Source: Nitrospirota bacterium (GTDB taxonomy: Bacteria > Nitrospirota > Nitrospiria > Nitrospirales > UBA8639). Taken from it: DNA of 5,566 nucleotides. The stretch lies in assembly GCA_020355985.1 (NCBI GenBank), contig CP070628.1, forward strand, positions 303,328 to 308,893, read 5' to 3'. Of the stretch, positions 1 to 4,183 are shown piece by piece; the first letter of the stretch is position 1, and each line of letters begins with the position of its first letter. The notes beneath the pieces are model-generated. The model saw only the letters and a list, made by a program, of their open reading frames with translations, ran no database searches and was not told where the DNA came from. A program made the translations under genes and the position numbers.

Positions 1-179
1 AATATTTGAACATCACTGATGACTCGTTCCGTAAATCCACCCTCACAATAACAAAAATAGAATTCCCACATCCGAAAGAATTCATGAGAGTAGCCGAGCT
101 TCTGAATTTGTGCAGGGTTTTTGATAGAAAAGGGATCTGAATAGCCCTTGATTTTCTGCCAAGGGCCTGGGGACGCAGG
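1..179 (-). pseudogene. C-terminal part of a cyclopropane-fatty-acid-synthase-like methyltransferase, lacking a start; runs off left edge
   Basis: On the minus strand an open frame begins after a TAA at 180-182 and is still open at position 1. From about position 110 it reads IQKLGYSHEFFRMWEFYF and then CYCEGGFTERVISDVQI, which I recognise as the C-terminal helical segment of CFA-synthase-like SAM-dependent methyltransferases (typical pattern F-x-R-M-W-x-Y-Y-L-x-Y-C-E-x-G-F-x-E-R). Family members transfer a methylene or methyl group from SAM onto unsaturated acyl chains of membrane phospholipids. The roughly 23 codons upstream (beginning PASPGPWQKIKGYS) do not resemble the family. No ATG, GTG or TTG occurs in frame between the TAA and the ATG of FRMW, and the SAM-binding Rossmann fold that should precede this segment is absent. 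It is therefore most likely a 5'-truncated remnant. A frameshift, an assembly error or an unusual start remains possible. The homology call is fairly firm; the pseudogene call is an inference. Confidence 0.6.
144..166 (-). terminator. Hairpin just downstream of the globin, possible weak terminator
   Basis: GCCCTTG at 144-150 pairs perfectly with CAAGGGC at 160-166, giving a 7-bp stem with a 9-base loop. It starts about 32 bases after the globin stop codon, where a terminator is expected. No continuous U-run follows on the minus strand, so efficient intrinsic termination is doubtful. It lies in the part of the left-edge frame that does not look like methyltransferase. Confidence 0.3.
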
Positions 180-197
180 TTAGATATGGAGGTTATT

Positions 198-686
198 CTA
201 ATTCTCTTTAAAGGTAGGGACTTTCTTGGTTGGAGTTTGATTAGCGCCTTGGATCATAATCTCGCTTGCTTCATACAAAGCATGTGACCAGGCTAAATGC
301 ATTTGCTCAGACCAACCCTCCCCTAGAAACTCTTTCAGAGTTTTGAGTAGAACCAACCGAAACGCATGGTAATCATCAGGACACACTCCATATGCCTTAT
401 GCTTCAACCCTAGTTCAAGTAGAGTCTTTGAGAGTTTCTCAGGATTTCGCAAACTCTGTACCGTATAGGCTAATGCTGACCAGAGTTTCTTCTGCTGATC
501 GCCCATCGAGACTCCCTGAAAAAGATTCCTCAGGCTTGGATAGTCTACAAATAAAACTTCGTAAAATCATGCCGCGACTCTTTCTCCCAGTGGTGTAAAT
601 TTTGTCATACTTTGCTCCAGCATATCCACCTGCCAATTCATGTGACCTTCGCTCAATTCGTTAGCTTTACTTAAGTGGATAGGCAT
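198..686 (-). pseudogene. Single-domain bacterial globin interrupted by one in-frame TGA (codon 40)
   Basis: Reading from ATG 684-686 to TAG 198-200 gives a 162-codon frame with one internal TGA (567-569). It matches the globin domain of flavohemoglobins and Vitreoscilla-type hemoglobins, the heme proteins that bind oxygen or detoxify NO. Numbered through the stop, it shows helix A (LEQSMTKFTPLGERVAA), helix B FYEVLF with Tyr42 as probable B10, Phe56 as CD1 in PSLRNLF, Gln64 as likely E7 in GDQQKKL, and His96 as proximal F8 in LGLKHKAYGV. A typical G/H-helix region (YHAFRLVLLKTLKEFLGEGW, then LAWSHALYEASEIM) follows. There is no FAD/NAD reductase domain, so it is a stand-alone globin. Start choice rests on GGAGGG at 695-700, 8 bases before the ATG. 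An internal ATG at 504-506 would give a 102-residue product lacking B10 and CD1, so it could hardly be a working globin. One C-to-T change (CGA to TGA) explains the interruption, suggesting a recent pseudogene or a sequencing error. Confidence 0.8.
567..569 (-). other. In-frame TGA within the globin, start of helix B
   Basis: The codon between GERVAA and FYEVLF reads TGA. The equivalent residue in E. coli flavohemoglobin (recalled alignment to HFYDRMF) is His27, two residues before the B10 tyrosine, and related globins often have Arg here. CGA to TGA is a single transition. The neighbouring genes end in TAA or TAG and encode Trp with TGG, so nothing indicates a TGA-sense genetic code. Confidence 0.8.
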
Positions 687-694
687 TTGGATAA

Positions 695-700
695 CCCTCC
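695..700 (-). promoter_or_regulatory. Shine-Dalgarno of the globin
   Basis: GGAGGG on the minus strand lies 8 bases upstream of the ATG at 684-686. This fixes the globin start well upstream of the internal TGA and argues that the 102-codon frame beginning at 506 is not the original gene start. Confidence 0.7.
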
Positions 701-718
701 AGACTTGTTTAAGGAAAA

Positions 719-747
719 ATTATGATCTAAGAAAAACCCGGGAACAA
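719..747 (-). promoter_or_regulatory. Candidate sigma-70-type promoter of the globin
   Basis: On the minus strand TTGTTC (742-747) and CATAAT (719-724) are separated by exactly 17 bases. The -10 matches consensus at 5 of 6 positions, while the -35 keeps only TTG. Transcription would start near 712, giving a leader of about 25 bases carrying the GGAGGG ribosome site. Geometry and position fit; the -35 is weak. Confidence 0.5.
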
Positions 748-754
748 CTTTGCT

Positions 755-764
755 TTACCGGTAA
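755..764. repeat. Perfect 10-bp palindrome TTACCGGTAA upstream of the globin promoter
   Basis: TTACCGGTAA is a perfect palindrome lying 7 bases upstream of the candidate -35 hexamer. This is where an activator or repressor dimer could bind. I do not recognise it as a known NsrR, FNR/HcpR or NorR site. It is short enough to occur by chance. Confidence 0.3.
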
Positions 765-786
765 TATCTCCTTTAAATACAGCAAT

Positions 787-813
787 CAATGGGTTTCATC
801 AGAAAACCCATTG
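787..813 (-). terminator. 10-bp perfect hairpin after the cupredoxin, probable terminator
   Basis: CAATGGGTTT (787-796) and AAACCCATTG (804-813) form a perfect 10-bp stem with a 7-base loop. It sits 51 bases past the cupredoxin stop and before the globin promoter, as expected for an insulating terminator. No good U-tract follows on either strand, so it may instead stabilise the mRNA 3' end or need Rho. Confidence 0.5.
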
Positions 814-864
814 TGCTTCTCTTAGGAGATTCCCCGACCGGAGCAGACATGTTGTAACAATTGG

Positions 865-1380
865 TTATTTTTTCACCTGAGCAACCTGCTGCAATTTTTT
901 TATGGAGTCGATTGATTTTTCACCCACAACCAATCCCCCGCGCATGATCGGATGTAGCTCACAATGATAGGGGTAGCGTCCAGGTGGGAGTCCTGAAATC
1001 GTGTAACTGCCATTGGGAGGCACGGCTCCTGAATCGAAAAGGCACGGTCCTTTCTGGGCACAACCATCATGACGCACTGTGTGGGTTGATCCGGTGGGGT
1101 TATTCCATCGAATGGTCCTTTGCAATTGAACTTCCGCCTCGAACGGACGATAATATGGAGCCCAGCCCTCCATCTTAATGAGTACAGGTGGAGGACTCAT
1201 TTCTCCAGTGCTTTCTTTCCTGACCAACACCAATAATTTGGATGGGCGATAATTTTTCGCCCAGCTCTCAATTTTTTTGAATAGAGCTGGAGAACTTATT
1301 TCTCCAGAACTCACACCACTGCCCAATACCAATAGAAAAAACAGTGGAAAGGTCATGACCCATTTTTTCTTCTGTGACAT
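865..1380 (-). CDS. Exported cupredoxin (type-1 copper protein) with a 33-residue N-terminal tandem duplication
   Basis: The 171-residue product is predicted to be periplasmic. Residues 1-25 form a Sec-type signal peptide: a basic MSQKKK, then the hydrophobic stretch FPLFFLLVLG. Residues 16-48 and 49-81 are a direct tandem repeat. Residues about 83-153 are a plastocyanin/amicyanin-like cupredoxin domain with candidate copper ligands His100 (STHTV), Cys140, His143 and Met146 in YHCELHPIM. The C-x2-H-x2-M spacing is that of short amicyanin-like sites. Cys107 and Cys113 could form a disulfide. Such proteins shuttle single electrons between respiratory partners; the partner here is unknown. I chose ATG 1378-1380 because AAGGAG (1389-1394) lies 8 bases upstream. 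The in-frame ATG at 1432-1434 would add 18 charged residues before the signal peptide and lacks a ribosome site. The gene follows the regulator on the same strand after 360 bases, so it probably has its own promoter. Confidence 0.85.
   Translation of the reverse strand: MSQKKKWVMTFPLFFLLVLGSGVSSGEISSPALFKKIESWAKNYRPSKLLVLVRKESTGEMSPPPVLIKMEGWAPYYRPFEAEVQLQRTIRWNNPTGSTHTVRHDGCAQKGPCLFDSGAVPPNGSYTISGLPPGRYPYHCELHPIMRGGLVVGEKSIDSIKKLQQVAQVKK
1138..1335 (-). repeat. Tandem duplication of 33 codons inside the cupredoxin gene (period 99 bases)
   Basis: Unit A (1237-1335, residues 16-48) and unit B (1138-1236, residues 49-81) are contiguous and exactly 33 codons each. I count 16 of 33 identical residues without gaps, including LLVL, S-x-G-E, P, K, E, WA and YRP. 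The similarity is visible in DNA as well: CGATAAT near 1148 recurs near 1247, CATTTCTCCAG near 1199 resembles TATTTCTCCAG near 1298, and ACCAATA near 1229 recurs near 1328. Unit A begins within the signal-peptide core, so unit B carries a second LLVLV stretch that would lie in the mature protein. Confidence 0.8.
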
Positions 1381-1388
1381 GGCAGTAG

Positions 1389-1394
1389 CTCCTT
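1389..1394 (-). promoter_or_regulatory. Shine-Dalgarno of the cupredoxin
   Basis: AAGGAG on the minus strand, 8 bases before ATG 1378-1380, decides the start in favour of MSQKKK over the in-frame ATGs at 1432-1434 and 1399-1401. Confidence 0.75.
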
Positions 1395-1434
1395 TTTCCA
1401 TAGACTCTCGCTCACATATTTTCTTCATCACCAT

Positions 1435-1740
1435 GCGCTACACAAGATATTTAACCCAAAAAACTGTAAAAATTCGATACGCAGAACAATGGTAATGTGT
1501 AAAAATTTCATGAAAATTTGGCAAATTCCTCATAAGTATTCTGTTAAAATTCAAACTAAATTTCCAAAATTTTTCAAAAAGCTGTAACCACGATGGATCT
1601 CCAGTCGATGCTGAAAGACTTTCTTCTCTCTGAATGACGAATGGCCAATTTTGCAAAAAACGAATGCCTGAGAGGACGAGAACATACTGTCGTCAGCAGA
1701 GGAAAGTCGATCTACTGCTACTAACCGGTGAGAGATTTTG
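1435..1740. other. AT-rich intergenic region between response regulator and cupredoxin
   Basis: No convincing gene was found here. The 1438-1656 minus frame has only a TTG start, no ribosome site and an unfamiliar protein. The centre (about 1500-1580) is very AT-rich with runs of A and T. It holds two abutting palindromes at 1506-1527. The direct repeat CATTCGT (minus strand) occurs twice near 1640-1667. A weak 5-bp hairpin, GACGA 1675-1679 with TCGTC 1690-1694, follows the regulator and has no close U-tract. The region probably carries the cupredoxin promoter, but I see no well-spaced -35/-10 pair; TTTACA with TATCTT (near 1445-1472) has a short 15-base spacer. Confidence 0.4.
1506..1527. 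promoter_or_regulatory. Two abutting palindromes, candidate operator upstream of the cupredoxin
   Basis: TTTCATGAAA (1506-1515) is a perfect 10-bp palindrome. AATTTG-G-CAAATT (1515-1527) is a perfect 6-1-6 inverted repeat sharing one base with it. They lie about 130 bases upstream of the cupredoxin start in AT-rich DNA. This would be a plausible site for a dimeric regulator. Chance palindromes are easier in AT-rich sequence, so support is modest. Confidence 0.3.
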
Positions 1741-2436
1741 CTAGGAAGGTTCGACTTTAAAGCGGTAACCCACTCCGGGATCTGTCAAAATAAAACAGGG
1801 CTTGGCAGGGATTTTTTCAATTTTCTTTCTTAACTGTCTCACAAGCACTCGCAGGCTTTGAGTATCATCTTCATGCCCTGGGCCCCACACAGCCGTAAGA
1901 AGCATACGCCTAGTGAGTACTCTGCCGGCGTTCTGCACCATATATTTCAGAAGTTCATATTCCATCGGTGTCAGCTTGATGAGCTCATCGCTCAAACTCA
2001 CCTCGCGATGTTCAAAATCAACCACCAGGGCACCATAAGAGAGGATGGGGTTCACATCCTTTGCACCCACGACCCGACGCAGAACTGATCGAATGCGGGC
2101 CACAACCTCCTCTATGCTGAACGGCTTCGTGACATAATCATCGGCTCCCGTTTCCAGGGCTTCCACCTTCTTTTTATCATCCCCGATTGCTGAAAGAATA
2201 ATGATAGGGAGCGTTGACTGCTGTCGAATACTTTTGGTGAGTTCTATTCCATCGATACCAGGCAGCAACAAATCAACAATGGCGACATCGGCAGGACTCT
2301 GCTTTAACAAGTCTAATGCCTTTTCTCCGCTTTCAGCGGCCAGAACGGTATAGCCCTTTTCCTCCAGACTCAATTCTAAACAGCGTCGGATTTCTCGCTC
2401 GTCATCAACCACCAAAATTCGCGCCCCTTTATTCAT
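1741..2436 (-). CDS. OmpR/KdpE-like response regulator (receiver plus winged-helix DNA-binding domain)
   Basis: This cytoplasmic transcription factor of 231 residues has the usual length for the OmpR/PhoB family. The receiver domain (about 6-122) has the acidic pocket Asp11/Asp12 (VVDDE), phosphoacceptor Asp55 (AIVDLLLPG), switch residues Ser82 (IILSA) and Tyr101, and Lys104 (YVTKPF), all intact. The C-terminal winged helix (about 130-228) includes LTPMEYELLKYMVQNAGRVL, an RRMLLTAVWG segment, and a terminal wing DPGVGYRFKV. The flow of the protein recalls KdpE, but no kdp genes are present, so I do not use that symbol. The ATG at 2434-2436 lies inside the 3' end of the kinase gene (8-base overlap, different frame), and AGGAGG is placed 9 bases upstream. 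This means co-transcription and probable translational coupling, so the PilJ-type kinase is its likely phosphodonor. Target genes are unknown; the downstream cupredoxin is a guess from proximity. Confidence 0.92.
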   Translation of the reverse strand: MNKGARILVVDDEREIRRCLELSLEEKGYTVLAAESGEKALDLLKQSPADVAIVDLLLPGIDGIELTKSIRQQSTLPIIILSAIGDDKKKVEALETGADDYVTKPFSIEEVVARIRSVLRRVVGAKDVNPILSYGALVVDFEHREVSLSDELIKLTPMEYELLKYMVQNAGRVLTRRMLLTAVWGPGHEDDTQSLRVLVRQLRKKIEKIPAKPCFILTDPGVGYRFKVEPS

Positions 2437-3907
2437 GATTAGACCCCTCCTCTGCTAGGCTGCCAGATGGTACTTTTTCTTGAGGCCCAGAATTCATTGG
2501 AAGCGTGAACGCAAATATTGTGGTCTGGTCAGGAACCGATTGCACCCAGATTCTACCACCATGGGCTTCGATTATGCCTTTACAAATGGCTAATCCCAAA
2601 CCCGTCCCTCGAATGCTTCGCTGACGTCTGGAACTTACGCGATAAAACCGTTCGAATATTCGGGGAATCTCTTCCTTGGGGACACCCTCCCCTGCGTTGG
2701 ACACGTGCACCTCCACAGCATCGCCTATCCGAAACACCTTTAGGCCTATCGGGGTGCCTTCTGTGGAATATTTAATCGCATTGTCTAAAAGATTCACCAG
2801 GACTTGTTGTACTTGTACACCATCAATAAAAACTGGTGGCAAATCATCTTCCAATTCTAATTGTAGCTCTCGCTCCATTAAATTTTTTCCGAGCGCCCCA
2901 ATGGCCCCCTCAACAAGGTCTTCCAAGAGCTCCCAGTCACGCTTTGGTCTCAATGTCCCGGCTTCGATTCTGGACATGTCTAATAGATTCTCTACAAGGC
3001 GAGTAAGATGATCAATTTCTTGATTAATCGACTCTAAGTACTCCGCCCGTGGATGTAGAGTCCCCTCGCCAGAATAGTCGAGCGCCCTTGACGCCATCGC
3101 TTTAATGGAAGTGAGGGGCGTTCGAAGTTCATGCGAAACTGAAGACAACAAAGCGGACTTGAGCGTATCGCTTTGGCGTAACGCCTGGAGAATTTGAGCC
3201 TCACTTTTCCGCAATTCCTCTTGTGCTTTTTGTCGCTCCAATATCTCGCGCTCTCTTTCTCTATTGGCCCTAATGACTTGCAGTGTGAGCAGAATTCCAA
3301 GAAGCCCTACGAGAAAGGCCACGACTATCTGGCCTTCCAGCCTTGCCGTAACCTTTGCCCTCGACTCTGTCGCAAGCATTTTTACCCCCTCTTCTGTGAC
3401 GGCATGGAGGGATTCATGCAAGCTGCGCAGCTCATCCAAGGCTTCTTGATACAGGGGATCGGTCAGGGGTAGCTTGAGGAACGCATCAGCCTTGTCCGTA
3501 AATTTCATAATAAAATCTTTTTGTTCTCCCAGCTTCTGACGGATAGCTTCAGTGGAAGCGGGTGGCAAAATCTCAGTTTCGTTTTTTCCAAGATTGATGA
3601 TCGCTTCTCCCCCGTTAGTCAACGCATCCAATGTTCCATGCAAAATCTTACGAGTATAACCATAATCCACCTGTACCCCTTGTGAAACCAGAAGGATCTG
3701 CATCATATGCTTGGTATTTAGCATTCGCTGTCGACCCGCCAGATCAATCACGACCGCATCCGATCTTTGACTCTGAAAAGTAAAAATGGTGTAGGCGAGA
3801 ATTCCAAACATGGTGACGATATAAAGCGCAATAATTCCCGCCAAGCCTGCGCGAATCCCAAAATAGCGTTTCCAAAATGATGGTAACCCAACACTCTTCA
3901 TAGGCAT
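2429..3907 (-). CDS. Membrane sensor histidine kinase with PilJ/NarX-like periplasmic sensor
   Basis: The 492-residue inner-membrane kinase has TM1 at about 19-43 and TM2 at about 193-212. Between them lies a helical periplasmic domain that opens with IDLAGRQRMLNTKHMMQILL (55-74), the hallmark of PilJ/NarX-type sensors; in NarX the equivalent segment binds nitrate or nitrite. A coiled-coil linker (about 213-250) is rich in Arg, Glu and Gln. The HisKA H-box is SSVSHELRTPLTSIK with His259 as phosphoacceptor. HATPase_c follows: N-box NLLDNAIKY (Asn372, Asn376), F-box IFERFYRV and G2 box RGTGLGLAI. The G1 box reads SNAGEGVP, with Asn404 where Asp is usual. No HAMP domain is evident. It overlaps the regulator gene by 8 bases and is presumably its partner. 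The start is ATG 3905-3907, constrained by an in-frame stop a few codons upstream; ATG 3899-3901 is an alternative. Neither has a Shine-Dalgarno sequence. The ligand cannot be read from sequence. Confidence 0.92.
   Translation of the reverse strand: MPMKSVGLPSFWKRYFGIRAGLAGIIALYIVTMFGILAYTIFTFQSQRSDAVVIDLAGRQRMLNTKHMMQILLVSQGVQVDYGYTRKILHGTLDALTNGGEAIINLGKNETEILPPASTEAIRQKLGEQKDFIMKFTDKADAFLKLPLTDPLYQEALDELRSLHESLHAVTEEGVKMLATESRAKVTARLEGQIVVAFLVGLLGILLTLQVIRANREREREILERQKAQEELRKSEAQILQALRQSDTLKSALLSSVSHELRTPLTSIKAMASRALDYSGEGTLHPRAEYLESINQEIDHLTRLVENLLDMSRIEAGTLRPKRDWELLEDLVEGAIGALGKNLMERELQLELEDDLPPVFIDGVQVQQVLVNLLDNAIKYSTEGTPIGLKVFRIGDAVEVHVSNAGEGVPKEEIPRIFERFYRVSSRRQRSIRGTGLGLAICKGIIEAHGGRIWVQSVPDQTTIFAFTLPMNSGPQEKVPSGSLAEEGSNHE
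2446..2451 (-). promoter_or_regulatory. Consensus Shine-Dalgarno of the response regulator, inside the kinase gene
   Basis: AGGAGG on the minus strand sits 9 bases before ATG 2434-2436 and within the last codons of the kinase. The strength of this site contrasts with the missing one at the kinase start, which would favour more regulator than kinase protein from one message. Confidence 0.75.
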
Positions 3908-4069
3908 GACTATATACTACGTTTTCAAGGCCTGGCTAAGATATGTATGCCTGAAACCTAACAAATCGGGCAAGGAAAAAATCCTTAAGGGAACAGCGAT
4001 TGATCCAGTTCTGGCTAATGAGCAGCCCGAACACTAGATTTACCGTGGCTCTTAGCAAAGCTTAGATAT

Positions 4070-4078
4070 TGATATACT
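4070..4078 (+). promoter_or_regulatory. Candidate extended -10 promoter of the CHASE3 kinase
   Basis: TGATATACT fits the extended -10 pattern TGnTATAAT with a single mismatch. There is no good -35 at 16-18 bases upstream, which extended -10 promoters tolerate. It would give a leader of about 100 bases. The TACTAGTA palindrome at 4075-4082 overlaps it and could be an operator. Confidence 0.35.
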
Positions 4079-4174
4079 AGTAGTAATTGAAAACTATGTT
4101 CTCCATTCAATCCTGTGCTGTATTAATCAGTCAGCCTTTTTTCATTACAACACAAAATGTTTTACAGGCTAAAT

Positions 4175-4179
4175 GAGGA
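4175..4179 (+). promoter_or_regulatory. Shine-Dalgarno of the CHASE3 kinase
   Basis: GAGGA lies 4 bases before ATG 4184-4186. It favours this start over the in-frame ATG at 4157-4159, which has no purine-rich site upstream and would add nine residues (MFYRLNEDA). Confidence 0.5.
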
Positions 4180-4183
4180 TGCA

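Larger units (their letters stand above)
3908..4183. other. Divergent intergenic region between the two sensor kinase genes
   Basis: These 276 bases contain the 5' ends of both kinase transcripts and no gene. Visible elements are an extended -10 on the plus strand (4070-4078), a TACTAGTA palindrome at 4075-4082 overlapping it, and a small AAGGA/TCCTT hairpin at 3972-3986 with an A5 loop. I see no clear promoter for the minus-strand kinase. Its immediate leader is AT-rich (GTAGTATATAGTC directly before the ATG) and lacks a ribosome site. Confidence 0.5.

Noticed and set aside
567..569. TGA in the globin as a selenocysteine codon or as sense Trp/Gly in a variant code
   Set aside because: No convincing SECIS-like hairpin lies directly after the TGA; the nearest stem (CCTGA with TCAGG) starts some 35 bases downstream. 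Sec is not expected at this globin position. The other genes use TGG for Trp and contain no internal TGA.
439..636. 65-codon minus-strand frame overlapping the globin
   Set aside because: It is in a different frame from the recognisable globin, has no family features, and is explained as a shadow of the interrupted gene.
1381..1434. Longer cupredoxin start at ATG 1432-1434
   Set aside because: It would put 18 mostly charged residues before the signal peptide, and its extra codons cover the AAGGAG ribosome site serving ATG 1378-1380.
1438..1656. 72-codon minus-strand frame in the AT-rich gap
   Set aside because: It starts at TTG without a ribosome site, and its composition (rich in Phe, Asn, Ile) is what AT-rich noncoding DNA gives. 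No motif was recognised.
2518..3472. Plus-strand frames of 61-111 codons opposite the sensor kinase
   Set aside because: These mirror a well-supported kinase gene on the other strand. They have no family features and no ribosome sites that I can see.
3972..3986. AAGGA-AAAAA-TCCTT hairpin as a terminator
   Set aside because: A 5-bp stem in a divergent promoter region, with no gene ending nearby to terminate; chance is likely.
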